Source: Streptomyces lincolnensis
GTDB lineage: Bacteria > Actinomycetota > Actinomycetes > Streptomycetales > Streptomycetaceae
Assembly: GCF_021173675.1 (NCBI RefSeq)
Contig: NZ_JAIHON010000007.1
Location: 496,001 to 560,000 of the forward strand
Direction of reading: 5' to 3'
Length of the DNA: 64,000 nucleotides
Position 1 is the first letter of the stretch. Every line of letters begins with the position of its first letter. The notes under the pieces were generated by a model. The model saw only the letters and a program-made list of their open reading frames with translations, did not search any database and had not been told where the DNA came from. Both the position numbers and the translations under genes were made by a program. Below are positions 8,848 through 17,217 of this stretch, piece after piece.

Positions 8848-9390
8848 TCAGAGCCGGTAGGGCTTGGTGCGACGGCGACGCAGGACCATCACGGTCGCCA
8901 GGGCGCCCGCCGCCACCAGGCCTCCGCCGGCCGCCATAGTGAGCGTGCCGTAGTCCTTCGTACCTCCGCCGAGTCCGCCCATGACACCGCGCGAGGGCGA
9001 GGCCGTGGCCGAGATCGAGGGGGTGGCGGAGCCGGAGACGATGACGGACTGGGTGCCCGCGGTCTGCCCGGTGCTGTTGCAGATCACGATCACGGTGTAC
9101 GTCCCCGGGCTCACGTTGGACCACAGGGCCGTCTGGGTGCTGTTGGTGCCCGCCAGATCGGCCTGGCGTCCCTGGGCGAAGTTCGCCTGGCTGCTGGTGA
9201 GCAGCGAGGCCCTGCCGAAGCCGTTGTTGCTGCTCGCGCACGCGCTGGTCGTGACCGAGACCGTGCTCCCGTTGGTGCTCACGGAGATCCCCGAAGCGGC
9301 CGCGGCCTGCCCGGCGGTCAGGGTCAGCGGTAGCGCGGCGGCGGCCGCCACGGTCAGGCAGGAGCGGAGGAGTGGCTGGGAAGTGTGCAT
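8848..9390 (-). CDS. secreted, C-terminally membrane-anchored surface protein
   Basis: 180 residues from the ATG at 9390, chosen because GGAGGG precedes it and a signal peptide begins there (hydrophobic core then GQAAAAS). The ectodomain is about 110 residues, Ser/Thr/Asn-rich with two cysteines, and ends in a Ser/Thr/Pro stretch. A C-terminal hydrophobic helix (GGGLVAAGALATVMVL) is followed by RRRRTKPYRL, the layout of a sortase-type tail, but no LPxTG or LAxTG motif is visible, so simple membrane anchoring is more likely. Function unknown. Confidence 0.7.
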   Translation of the reverse strand: MHTSQPLLRSCLTVAAAAALPLTLTAGQAAAASGISVSTNGSTVSVTTSACASSNNGFGRASLLTSSQANFAQGRQADLAGTNSTQTALWSNVSPGTYTVIVICNSTGQTAGTQSVIVSGSATPSISATASPSRGVMGGLGGGTKDYGTLTMAAGGGLVAAGALATVMVLRRRRTKPYRL

Positions 9391-9561
9391 CGGGCTGCCC
9401 TCCGGCGGCACGGTTGGCGGTACATCCCTTGCGCCGCCGAAGGTCGGGGAACGCCCGTGCTGCCTCAGCCAAAGCCAACGCGCCCCGGGCCCGGACCGCA
9501 TGCGGACCGCACCCGTGCAGGTGACCCACCCCCACGTCCGGCGCACACCCGCCCGCTTCTC

Positions 9562-10554
9562 CTACGGCCCGGTGGTCACCGTCCGCTCCGCCGAGAACCC
9601 GCCCCAGGTGCCGTCCGGCAGCCTCGCCCGGATCCGCACCCGGTGGGTGACACCGGCCTCGGGACCCAGGTAGAAGCTGTGGGCAGCCCTCCGGCCGCCG
9701 GGCGCGGATCCGCCGTAGACGAGCGAGGTGGCCGGGCGGCCGTCGAGGTGGATCTGGTACTCCGCGACCACGCCGTCCGTGCGCGGCGGCAGCCAGGAGA
9801 GGTCCATGTGAAAGGCGCCGTCGGCGCGGTGGGTCGTCGCCCGGAAGCCGGTGGGGGCGGTGTCCCGCCCGTCGTCCGTGCCGGGGGTCCTCGAACGGAC
9901 CGGCGCACTCGCGGGCGAGACGTTGTCGGCGGCGTCCCGGGCGCGCACGGTGAAGGAGTACCGGGTGCCGGGCCGCAGCCCGGTCACCACGGCCGCCCGC
10001 TGGGCCCCGCCCACGCTGTGGATCTTCGTCGCGCCCTGGTGGATGTCGTACGACACCACGCCCCGGTCGTCCGAGGAGGCGGACCAGGACAGCTGGACCG
10101 CCCGGCTCCCGACGGCCCGGGCCCGCAGCCCCGCCGGGCGCGTCGGTGCGGAGTCGTCCGCGATGCCCGCCGCCGCGGTGGTCGCCCGGACCTCCCGGCC
10201 GGCGGGGCCGAGACGTCCCTCGGTGTCGCGGGCCCGCACGGTGAAGACGTACGGAGTGGACGGCCTGAGCCTGGTGACGTCCACCATGTGCCGCGAACCG
10301 GGCACCTCCTCGACTTTCGTGGTGCCGCGATACACCTCGTAGACGTCTATTCCCGCGCTCGCGGAGACCGCGTTCCACATGACGTGCACGCTGGTCGCGC
10401 TGCCCGCGGTGGCGGTGACGCCCAGGGGCGCGCCGGGCGGTCCGCCGGTCTCGCCGTCGCCGGCGGCGCTCCAGCCGCAGGAGGCGACGAGGACGAGCGC
10501 GCCGCAGAGCGTGAGCCAACGCCGTAGGGGGACGGGCGGCGGGCTGGGTCTCAC
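9562..10554 (-). CDS. lipoprotein with three fibronectin type III domains
   Basis: 330 residues from GTG 10554. The N terminus is a lipoprotein signal peptide with lipobox LVASC (cleavage before Cys near residue 26). Three Fn3 domains follow, starting near residues 41, 136 and 231; each shows the core Trp (MWNAV, SWSAS, SWLPP) and the YxFTVRARD or equivalent strand. No catalytic domain is attached. Fn3 modules in actinomycetes usually accompany extracellular hydrolases as spacers, but here they stand alone, suggesting a surface-binding or adhesion role. It is next to another surface protein and to a secreted chitosanase gene on the opposite strand. Confidence 0.85.
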   Translation of the reverse strand: MRPSPPPVPLRRWLTLCGALVLVASCGWSAAGDGETGGPPGAPLGVTATAGSATSVHVMWNAVSASAGIDVYEVYRGTTKVEEVPGSRHMVDVTRLRPSTPYVFTVRARDTEGRLGPAGREVRATTAAAGIADDSAPTRPAGLRARAVGSRAVQLSWSASSDDRGVVSYDIHQGATKIHSVGGAQRAAVVTGLRPGTRYSFTVRARDAADNVSPASAPVRSRTPGTDDGRDTAPTGFRATTHRADGAFHMDLSWLPPRTDGVVAEYQIHLDGRPATSLVYGGSAPGGRRAAHSFYLGPEAGVTHRVRIRARLPDGTWGGFSAERTVTTGP

Positions 10555-10924
10555 GGCGCTGCCTCCCCGGGGGCGGACGACACACGGTAAAGGTCCGGAC
10601 CAATATGCCCCCGTGGTGCGAGCACATCAAGGGGGCGGTCGTTGCGAACCGGTGGGCGGGGTTACGTATGCTGAAGCTCTTCGCGGCCGAACTCTCCTGG
10701 AGGGCTGGGGAGTTCGAGCCGTGGGCGCGGACCGCTGTCGTCGCTGTCGCCGCGCCGTCGCGGGTGGCCGGGAGACCTGGATCTGATGCGGACTCAGGCT
10801 CCCGGCTCCTGTCGGGAGTTTCTGCGCGTGCACCGTCCGGCCCCCTAACGGTGGCCGCGTGATCCCGGTGGCACCAGATTGGGCTGAGTGTCCGTCAGTG
10901 CCGCCCAGGAGAGGGTCTTCCATC
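10555..10924 (+). promoter_or_regulatory. 370-bp gene-free leader with strong RNA secondary structure
   Basis: No credible gene is present here. A weak promoter-like element is at about 10641-10670 (TTGCGA, then TACGTATGCT). Downstream are two stable hairpins: a 10-bp stem CGAACTCTCC / GGGGAGTTCG (one G-U pair, 9-base loop) at about 10688-10716, and CTCCCG / CGGGAG with an 8-base loop at about 10799-10818. The length and structure upstream of a cell-wall-type secreted hydrolase suggest a riboswitch or attenuator; a ydaO-type (cyclic di-AMP) element is one possibility, but I could not match its conserved core. Confidence 0.45.
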
Positions 10925-11626
10925 GTGCGTGTTCAGTCCCTGACGCTGGCCGCGGCAGGAGCCGCGTTGCTCGCCCCGACCACGCTGCCCGCCGCGGGCG
11001 CCGGGCAACTGGCCCACGGGGAACCGGTCGTGCGGCACGCGGGCACCGTGCGCGCCGCCGACCTGCTGGCCAAGGTGCGTGACTGCGCCCCCGTCTCCCG
11101 CGGCCGGTACCGCAGCGACAGCGGCAGATCCGCCACGATCCCGGTCTGCGGCACCCGGGACGCCGTGTTCTGGAAGGCCGACATGGACATCGACTGCGAC
11201 GGACGGCCCGGACGCCACTGCAACCGCCGCACCGACCCGCTCTTCACCGGCGCCACGGCCTTCCAGCAGTCCGACGGCCGCTACCTGTCCGCCGAACGGC
11301 TCCCCTACGTCGTGGTACCCGCCCCGAGCCGCCGCTGGGACTACCGCGCGAGCGGCGTCCGCGGCGGCTCGGTCGTCGCCGTCGTCCACCGCGACCGGGT
11401 CCGGTACGCGGTCGTCGGCGACGTCGGCCCCCGCGACATCATCGGCGAGGCGTCCTACGCCGCCGCCGAGGCCCTCGGCATCCGCCCCGACCCGCGCGGC
11501 GGCGGCACCCCCTCCGGTGTCACCTACATCGTCTTCAAGGACACCCGGGTGACCCCCATCGAGGACCACGAGGGGGCGGTGGCGATGGGGGAGCGGCTGG
11601 CGCGCAGGTTCGTGCGCGGCGGGTAG
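10925..11626 (+). CDS. secreted chitosanase, glycoside hydrolase family 75
   Basis: 233 residues from the GTG at 10925, which has GGAGAGG about 9 bases upstream and starts a signal peptide (MRVQSLTLAAAGAALLAP, cleavage near residue 25). The mature domain shows the GH75 pattern: VFWKADMDIDCDGRPG with the acidic catalytic cluster, then TAFQQSDGRYLSAERLPYVVVP and a late AVVGDVGPRDIIGEASYAAAEALGI block. GH75 enzymes hydrolyse beta-1,4 bonds in chitosan outside the cell. Expression probably depends on the long structured leader directly upstream. Confidence 0.85.
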   Translation: MRVQSLTLAAAGAALLAPTTLPAAGAGQLAHGEPVVRHAGTVRAADLLAKVRDCAPVSRGRYRSDSGRSATIPVCGTRDAVFWKADMDIDCDGRPGRHCNRRTDPLFTGATAFQQSDGRYLSAERLPYVVVPAPSRRWDYRASGVRGGSVVAVVHRDRVRYAVVGDVGPRDIIGEASYAAAEALGIRPDPRGGGTPSGVTYIVFKDTRVTPIEDHEGAVAMGERLARRFVRGG

Positions 11627-11663
11627 GACCCGGGGATCGGTGTGGGTGTGGCTTGAGGGTGCG

Positions 11664-12425
11664 TCAGACCGCGGACCAGCCGTCGTCCACCGGCAGGACC
11701 ACGCCGTTGATGTTGCTCGCGGCCTTCGAGGCGAGGAACACGATCGCGGCGGCCTGCTCCTCGGGCTGGGCCATCCGGCCGAGGTTGACGAAGTGCGGGC
11801 CGAGCGCGGCCGGGCCGTGCGCCTCCTGGTCGGCGTCCACGACGATGGCGGTCGCCGTACCGCCGGGGGCGATGGCGTTCGCGCGGATGCCCTGCTTGCG
11901 GTACATCACCGCGAGGTTCTTGGTCAGCCCCACGATCCCGTGCTTGGAGGCCGTGTACGCGGCCCCCGCCGCACTGCCGAGCAGGCCGGCCTCCGACGCG
12001 GTGTTCACGATGGCGCCCCCGCCCGCCGCCAGCATGTGCGGCAGCACGGCCCGGGTGAGCAGGAACGGCGCGGTGAGATTCACCCGCAGAACCCGCTCCC
12101 ACTCCGCGTCGCCGACATCCGCGAGCGCCGACATACGGTCCATGATCCCGGCGTTGTTGACCAGGACGTCCACCCCGCCGAAGCGCTCCACGGCGGCCTT
12201 GGTCACCTCGTCGACGACCGTCTGCTCACTGAGATCCCCGGTGACGGCCACGGCGGTGCCGCCCGCCGCCTCGATCTCCTCGACGACCTTCTTGGCGCCC
12301 TCCGCGTTCAGGTCGGCCACCACGACTGAGTCGCCCTGGGCCGCGAAGGCGAGAGCGGTGGCGCGCCCGATGCCCGAGCCCGCTCCCGTGACGATGACAC
12401 TGCGTCCTTCTGCCGCGCCGGCCAT
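11664..12425 (-). CDS. short-chain dehydrogenase/reductase (SDR)
   Basis: 253 residues from the ATG at 12425 (GGGAG upstream). Classical SDR: Rossmann motif TGAGSGIGRA near residue 13, NNAG near 88, and the catalytic Ser with Y-x-x-x-K in AYTASKHGIVGL. It would oxidise or reduce an alcohol/carbonyl with NAD(P); substrate unknown. Transcribed divergently from a TetR gene with a palindrome between them, so it is the likely target of that repressor. Confidence 0.88.
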   Translation of the reverse strand: MAGAAEGRSVIVTGAGSGIGRATALAFAAQGDSVVVADLNAEGAKKVVEEIEAAGGTAVAVTGDLSEQTVVDEVTKAAVERFGGVDVLVNNAGIMDRMSALADVGDAEWERVLRVNLTAPFLLTRAVLPHMLAAGGGAIVNTASEAGLLGSAAGAAYTASKHGIVGLTKNLAVMYRKQGIRANAIAPGGTATAIVVDADQEAHGPAALGPHFVNLGRMAQPEEQAAAIVFLASKAASNINGVVLPVDDGWSAV

Positions 12426-12483
12426 GAGGTGCTCCCGCCTGTCGTGCCACGGGGCTCCCTGCCCGGTGGGTGCCTCCACCCTA

Positions 12484-12514
12484 CGACTTAATGTCTCTGA
12501 GTGACATAAAGTCG
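12484..12514. promoter_or_regulatory. 31-bp imperfect palindrome, probable TetR operator
   Basis: CGACTTAATGTC and GACATAAAGTCG are 12-base arms with one mismatch around a 7-base centre, and one more base pairs outside them. It lies in the 134-bp gap between the SDR and TetR genes and would cover both promoters. Confidence 0.7.
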
Positions 12515-12559
12515 TGGGGGAGAATTCCGGGAGTGCAGGCCAGCCAGCCGGAGGAACCG

Positions 12560-13198
12560 ATGACCGCGTCGCGCGGACGCACGGGACGACCGCCCCTCAC
12601 CGAGGAGCGCAGGGCCGAGATACGGCTGGAGATCGCCCGGGCCGCCGTGGACCTGTTCGTGGCCCAGGGCGTCACGGCCACCACCGGAGAGCAGATCGGG
12701 GAGCGGGCCGGCGTCTCCGCGCGGACCGTGTGGCGGTACTTCCCGAGCAAGGAGAGCTGCGTACGACCGCTCTTCTCCGAGGGCATCGACATGATCGCCG
12801 CCCTGCTGCGGGCCTGGCTCCCGGGGCAGCCCCTGGAGAAACTCTTCGACGGGGAGTTCGTGCACGGGCGCGGTCCGGTGGGCCCGTTCGACCGGGCCAC
12901 GATCGGGGACCTGGTCCGGCTGACCCGCACCGAGCCCGGCCTGCGCGCGGTCTGGCTCCAGACCTACGACGAGGCCGAGCCGGTGTTCGCCCGCGCCCTG
13001 GCCGAACGGGCCGGACTCCCCGCCGACGACCTCAGGCCGACTCTCCGGGCCGCCATGCTCAACGCGGCCCTGCGCGCGGCCGTGGAGCACCACGCGTGGC
13101 ACTCCGCCGCGACCCCCGGCGACCCGGCGACGGCGGAGGCCGAACTGGCGGGAACCCTGCGCTCGGCACTCGCCGTCGCGGCGGAGGGGCTCAGGTGA
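12560..13198 (+). CDS. TetR-family transcriptional regulator
   Basis: 212 residues from ATG 12560, with GGAGG 6 bases upstream; earlier in-frame ATG codons fall inside the operator and are unlikely starts. The N-terminal HTH is canonical (ARAAVDLFVAQGVTATTGEQIGERAGVSARTVWRYFPSKESCV), and the rest is the helical ligand-binding domain. Probably represses the divergent SDR gene and itself. Ligand unknown. Confidence 0.9.
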   Translation: MTASRGRTGRPPLTEERRAEIRLEIARAAVDLFVAQGVTATTGEQIGERAGVSARTVWRYFPSKESCVRPLFSEGIDMIAALLRAWLPGQPLEKLFDGEFVHGRGPVGPFDRATIGDLVRLTRTEPGLRAVWLQTYDEAEPVFARALAERAGLPADDLRPTLRAAMLNAALRAAVEHHAWHSAATPGDPATAEAELAGTLRSALAVAAEGLR

Positions 13199-13342
13199 CG
13201 ATTCGCCAGGGGGAGGTGGGGTGTGGGATGCACGTGGGTCGCCGGGGCGCCGCACGCGAGCTGACCGGGCCTCAGTGGGAGGTCGGCCGCCGGACAGACG
13301 CGGACCGGACGCCTTCGGGGCGGGAGACCGCGGGCCCGCCCC

Positions 13343-13359
13343 GACCGGCGCCGCCGGTC
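13343..13359. terminator. hairpin between convergent genes
   Basis: GACCGGC-GCC-GCCGGTC, a 7-bp GC stem with a 3-base loop in the 186-bp gap between the convergent TetR and dhaM genes. No U-tract, as is usual for GC-rich actinomycete terminators. Confidence 0.45.
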
Positions 13360-13384
13360 TGCCCGGTGTGAGACCTCCGGGGCG

Positions 13385-13795
13385 TCAGACCTTGCGGTAG
13401 GTGTACGCCTCCGCGGCCGCCGCCTCCACCGCCGCGAGGTCCGCGCCCGTGGCTGCCGTGACGACCGCGGCCACCGCGCCCTCGACGAACGGCGCGTCCA
13501 CCAGCCGGGTGCCGTCGGGGAGTTCGTCCCCCTCGGCGAGCAGCGTCTTCACGGTGAGCACCGCGCTGCCGAGGTCGGTGAGGACGGCGACTCCGGCGCC
13601 CCGGTCCACGGAGGCGGCCGCGGCGGAGATCAGCTCCGCGCTGGTCCCGAGCCCGCCGTCCTCGGTACCGCCCGCCGGGGCCACGGGCACCGCCGTGCCG
13701 CCCCCCGTGAGCCCCAGCGCCAGTTCCGCCACCGACGCGGCGACCTGCGCGCTGTGCGACACCAGCACGATCCCGACCAGCTTCTCGTCACTCAC
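13385..13795 (-). CDS. dhaM: PTS-dependent dihydroxyacetone kinase phosphotransferase subunit DhaM
   Basis: 136 residues, the EIIA-like (PTS_IIA-man fold) domain only, as in many actinobacteria; the HPr and EI-like extensions of E. coli DhaM are absent. The phospho-accepting His is in IVLVSHSAQVAASVAEL near residue 14, and LTDLGSAVLTVKTLL is typical. It passes phosphate from HPr to the ADP bound in DhaL. It overlaps the end of dhaL by 8 bases and is the last gene of dhaK-dhaL-dhaM. Confidence 0.92.
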   Translation of the reverse strand: MSDEKLVGIVLVSHSAQVAASVAELALGLTGGGTAVPVAPAGGTEDGGLGTSAELISAAAASVDRGAGVAVLTDLGSAVLTVKTLLAEGDELPDGTRLVDAPFVEGAVAAVVTAATGADLAAVEAAAAEAYTYRKV

Positions 13796-14396
13796 CGGAC
13801 GCCTCCACGGCCTCGGCGAGAGCGGCGATCAGCAGCGAGGCCGACGTGGCGCCCGGATCCTGGTGCCCGATGCTGCGCTCACCCAGATAGCTCGCCCGAC
13901 CCTTGCGGGCCTGCAACGGCGTGGTGGCGACGGCACCCTCCTCGGCGGCGGCCCGCGCGGCGGCGAAACCGTCACCGAGCGCGTCCACCGCGGGCACCAG
14001 GGCGTCGATCATGGTCTTGTCGCCCGGTGCAGCGCCCCCGAGCGTGCGCACCGCGTCCACCCCGGTGCGCAGTGCCTCGGCGAGTTGCTCCGCACTGACC
14101 TCGGCCGCCTCCCCGAGCGCCTTGCCGGTGCGGCGCAGCAACGTCCCGTACAGCGGACCGGAGGCGCCGCCGACCGTCGAGATGAGCTGTCGTCCGGCGA
14201 GCGTGAGGATTGCGCCCGGGGTGTCGGGGGCCTCCTTCTCCAGCGTCGCGGTCACCGCGGTGAACCCGCGCTGCAGATTGCTGCCGTGGTCGGCGTCCCC
14301 GATCGGCGAGTCGAGGGCGGTGAGCCGCTCCGCCTCACGGGCGACGGAGGCGGCGGTCGCCGTCATCCAACGGCGGAAGAAATCGGCGTCGAGCAC
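13788..14396 (-). CDS. dhaL: dihydroxyacetone kinase ADP-binding subunit DhaL
   Basis: 202 residues from GTG 14396, preceded by AAGGAG. The Mg-ADP binding motif GDADHGSNLQRG near residue 32 and the STVGGASGPLYGTLLRR segment are diagnostic. DhaL carries the nucleotide that is re-phosphorylated by DhaM and transfers phosphate to dihydroxyacetone bound by DhaK. 49 bases separate it from dhaK. Confidence 0.93.
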   Translation of the reverse strand: MLDADFFRRWMTATAASVAREAERLTALDSPIGDADHGSNLQRGFTAVTATLEKEAPDTPGAILTLAGRQLISTVGGASGPLYGTLLRRTGKALGEAAEVSAEQLAEALRTGVDAVRTLGGAAPGDKTMIDALVPAVDALGDGFAAARAAAEEGAVATTPLQARKGRASYLGERSIGHQDPGATSASLLIAALAEAVEASGE

Positions 14397-14445
14397 TGGG
14401 TCTCCTTGCGTGGTCGGTACGTCGTGATCGGCTGTCGCCACCCGG

Positions 14446-15438
14446 TCACATGCCCCAGCGCAGCCCCGGTGTGCGCACCGGGGCGTCCCACAGGCGCAGC
14501 AGTTCCTCGTCGATCCGGCACAGGGTGACCGAGGCGCCGGCCATGTCGAGCGAGGTGACGTAGTTGCCGACGAGCGTGCGGGCGACGGCGACACCGCGCT
14601 CGGCGAGGACCCGCTGCACCTCGGCGTTGAAGCCGTACAGCTCCAACAGCGGTGTCGCGCCCATGCCGTTGACCAGGACGAGGACGGGATTGCCCGGGGT
14701 GAAGTCGTCCAGGATCGCGCCGACCGCGAAGTCGGCGATCTCCCGCGAGGTCATCATCGCCCGCCGCTCGCGGCCCGGCTCGCCGTGGATGCCGACGCCC
14801 AACTCCAGCTCGCCGGGCGGCAGATCGAAGGTGGGGCTGCCCTTCGCGGGCGTGGTGCAGGCGCTCAGGGCGACACCGAAGCTGCGGGAGTTCTCGTTGA
14901 CCAGCCGGGCGATGGCCTCCACCTGCTCCAACGGCTGCCCCTCGTCCGCCGCTGCCCCCGCGATCTTCTCCACGAACAGCGTGGCGCCGGTGCCACGCCG
15001 GCCGGCCGTGTAGAGGCTGTCGGTGACCGCGACATCGTCGTCCACCAGCACCTTGGCGATCCGGATGCCCTCGTCCTCGGCGAGTTCGGCCGCCATGTCG
15101 AAGTTGAGCACGTCACCGGTGTAGTTCTTCACGATGAACAGCACCCCGGCCCCGCTGTCCACGGCAGCCGCGGCCCGCACCATCTGATCCGGCACGGGGG
15201 AGGTGAACACCTCGCCGGGACAGGCCGCCGACAGCATCCCCGGGCCGACGAAGCCGCCGTGCAGCGGCTCGTGCCCCGACCCGCCACCCGAGACCAGCCC
15301 CACCTTCCCGGCCACCGGCGCGTCCCGCCGCACGATCACCCGGTTCTCCACATCCACCGTCAACTCGGGGTGGGCGGCGGCCATACCGCGCAGCGCGTCG
15401 GCGACGACGGTTTCCGGGACGTTGATGAGCATCTTCAC
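14446..15438 (-). CDS. dhaK: dihydroxyacetone kinase substrate-binding subunit DhaK
   Basis: 330 residues from GTG 15438, which has AGGAGG at ideal spacing; the ATG two codons later is the alternative. Signatures: GLVSGGGSGHEPLHGGFVG near residue 45 and the ELGVGIHGEPG segment carrying the His that forms a hemiaminal with dihydroxyacetone. DhaK with DhaL and DhaM converts dihydroxyacetone to DHAP using PEP. First gene of the operon; no DhaR or DhaS regulator is adjacent. Confidence 0.94.
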   Translation of the reverse strand: MKMLINVPETVVADALRGMAAAHPELTVDVENRVIVRRDAPVAGKVGLVSGGGSGHEPLHGGFVGPGMLSAACPGEVFTSPVPDQMVRAAAAVDSGAGVLFIVKNYTGDVLNFDMAAELAEDEGIRIAKVLVDDDVAVTDSLYTAGRRGTGATLFVEKIAGAAADEGQPLEQVEAIARLVNENSRSFGVALSACTTPAKGSPTFDLPPGELELGVGIHGEPGRERRAMMTSREIADFAVGAILDDFTPGNPVLVLVNGMGATPLLELYGFNAEVQRVLAERGVAVARTLVGNYVTSLDMAGASVTLCRIDEELLRLWDAPVRTPGLRWGM

Positions 15439-15757
15439 GGGTACCTCCTGGTACTGATGCCGACTTCGGTGACAGATGGGCGGGGTGCGTGGATCGGTCG
15501 GACGTGAGTCGGCTCGGAGCATCACTGTCGGCAGTATCGACCTTGTGGCAGCGAAGGTCACGCCGATCGACGACGGTGAGCGGTCGCGTGCACGGCAGGT
15601 TGGATCGAGCGTGCACACAAGTGAGGCCGACCTCGACGAGATCGAGCAGCTTGCGCGACCTATCGAATCTCGATAGATTTCCATCGCGATTCGATGGAAT
15701 GCCGGGTGGATGGAAGGCCGGGTGGGTCGGGTGAGGATGAGTAAGGGAAGGACGGGC
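15439..15757. promoter_or_regulatory. intergenic region with two adjacent inverted repeats
   Basis: The 319-bp gap between dhaK and the divergent DUF2975 gene carries no credible gene. At its right end are two neighbouring inverted repeats: CTATCGA-ATC-TCGATAG (15660-15676, perfect 7-bp arms) and TTCCATCG-CGATT-CGATGGAA (15679-15699, perfect 8-bp arms). They lie 60-100 bases upstream of the DUF2975/XRE pair and are probable operators for the XRE protein. The dhaK promoter should lie in the left half, where I see no clear consensus. Confidence 0.6.
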
Positions 15758-16249
15758 ATGGGAAAGCTGACCGTGCGTGCGCTGCGCGCGGTGCTCGTGC
15801 TGGTGCTCGTCGGCACCGTGTTCGTGCAGGTGTTGATGCTGTGGACATTGATCAGCGGGAGCGACCCGGAGGACGGGGCGCTCCCGCTGACCGCGCTGCG
15901 CGTGATCACGATCCTGGGCATGCTGTCGGTCCAGGTCGCCCTGGTCTGCGTATGGCGGCTGGTGGCGATGGTGCGACACGGAACCGTGTTCTCCGACGCC
16001 GCCTTCCGCTACGTGGACGGCGTGATCGGCGCGATCGTGGCGGCGGCCCTCGTGTGGTTCGCGGTCACCGTCGTCAACGCGCCGGGCCAGCGGGACGACC
16101 CGGGCGTCACCGTCATCATGGGCGGGGTCGGGGTGGCCGTCCTGGGGGTCGCGCTCATCGTGCTCGTGCTGCGGATGCTGCTCGCCCAGGCCGTCGCGCG
16201 CGACGTCGAAGCGGCGCAGATGCAGGCCGAGTTGGACGGGGTGATCTGA
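15758..16249 (+). CDS. DUF2975 membrane protein
   Basis: 163 residues from ATG 15758 (GGGAAGGA upstream). Four predicted membrane helices (about residues 9-30, 47-66, 88-107 and 121-142) with a short polar C-terminal tail, the DUF2975 plan. In actinobacteria and firmicutes these proteins are encoded with a small XRE protein, as here, where the stop codon overlaps the ATG of the next gene. Role unknown; probably a membrane partner of that regulator. Confidence 0.85.
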   Translation: MGKLTVRALRAVLVLVLVGTVFVQVLMLWTLISGSDPEDGALPLTALRVITILGMLSVQVALVCVWRLVAMVRHGTVFSDAAFRYVDGVIGAIVAAALVWFAVTVVNAPGQRDDPGVTVIMGGVGVAVLGVALIVLVLRMLLAQAVARDVEAAQMQAELDGVI

Positions 16250-16509
16250 TGCCGATCGCCGTCGACATCGACGTGATGCTGGCCAGGCGGAAGATGTCCG
16301 TGGGCGAGCTCGCCGACCGCGTGGGAATCACTCCCGCCAACCTGGCGGTCCTCAAGAACGGCCGTGCCAAGGCGGTCCGCTTCGCGACGCTCGCCGCGCT
16401 CTGCGAGGTTCTCGAATGCCAGCCGGGCGACCTGCTGCGCTGGGAGGCCGAGGACGCTCGGACGAAGGACGTGCCCATCCAGGGGCATGGAATTCTCGAC
16501 GCCCCGTGA
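16249..16509 (+). CDS. small XRE-family (YozG-like) regulator
   Basis: 86 residues, essentially one HTH: IDVMLARRKMSVGELADRVGITPANLAVLKNGRAKAVRFATLAALCEVLECQPGDLL. Starts in the TGATG overlap with the DUF2975 gene, so the two are translationally coupled. Likely binds the inverted repeats upstream of the pair and autoregulates it. Confidence 0.9.
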   Translation: MPIAVDIDVMLARRKMSVGELADRVGITPANLAVLKNGRAKAVRFATLAALCEVLECQPGDLLRWEAEDARTKDVPIQGHGILDAP

Positions 16510-16612
16510 CCCGAGCGGTACCCCGTGTCCCGGGAGTGGTGCGGGCGGGAGCGCCCGCGTGAGCAGCAGACCCGCCGCACGACGGCATTCACCGGTGCGA
16601 CATACTCGCCCG

Positions 16613-17101
16613 ATGAGTTCACGCACGTCCCCGGTCAGCCGGCCGATCACGATACGGCGGGCCGTCGCGCGGGATGCCAAGCGGCTCACGCGGCTGGTGC
16701 GGGGCTCAGGCGCCTACCAGGGTGAGTACGCGGCCGCGGTCGAGGGCTATCGGGTCGGTCCCGACTACATCGAGGCCCACCGCGCCTTCGTGGCCGTCGA
16801 CGCCGACGAGCACGGCGGCCGGATCCTCGGGTTCTACTCCCTCGTCCTCGCTCCGCCGGAGCTCGACCTGCTCTTCGTCGCCGACGCGGTGCAGGGACGG
16901 GGTATCGGACGGCTGCTCATCGCGCACATGCAGTCCGAGGCCCGTGCCGCCGGGCTCGACCGTCTCAAGGTCGTGTCGCACGTTCCCGCCGAGGACTTCT
17001 ACCACCGCGTCGGTGCGGTGCGGACCGGTACGGCCTTCGCGAACCCGCCCGCCGTGCCGTGGGACCGCCCCGAATTCGAGTTCCGCATTCCTTCGGGATG
17101 A
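16613..17101 (+). CDS. GNAT-family N-acetyltransferase
   Basis: 162 residues. GNAT fold with acetyl-CoA loop VQGRGIGRLLIAHMQ near residue 100, preceded by LDLLFVADAV and followed by LKVVSHVPAEDFYHRVGA. Substrate not predictable. No ribosome binding site precedes the ATG, but a CATACT -10-like element ends about 10 bases before it, so the mRNA may be leaderless. Confidence 0.85.
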   Translation: MSSRTSPVSRPITIRRAVARDAKRLTRLVRGSGAYQGEYAAAVEGYRVGPDYIEAHRAFVAVDADEHGGRILGFYSLVLAPPELDLLFVADAVQGRGIGRLLIAHMQSEARAAGLDRLKVVSHVPAEDFYHRVGAVRTGTAFANPPAVPWDRPEFEFRIPSG

Positions 17102-17217
17102 CCCGGAGTGCCGGTCGGCGGGGGCACCGGCATCGCTTCGCCCGGGAGAAGGCGAGCGCCTCTTGGGCCTGGGCGGAGGGCCTTGTCCCGCCGCGAGCCG
17201 ACGGAGATCATGATCGC

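Noticed and set aside
10555..10924. Firm assignment as a ydaO (c-di-AMP) riboswitch
   Set aside because: The conserved core sequences could not be matched by eye, so only a structured leader is claimed.
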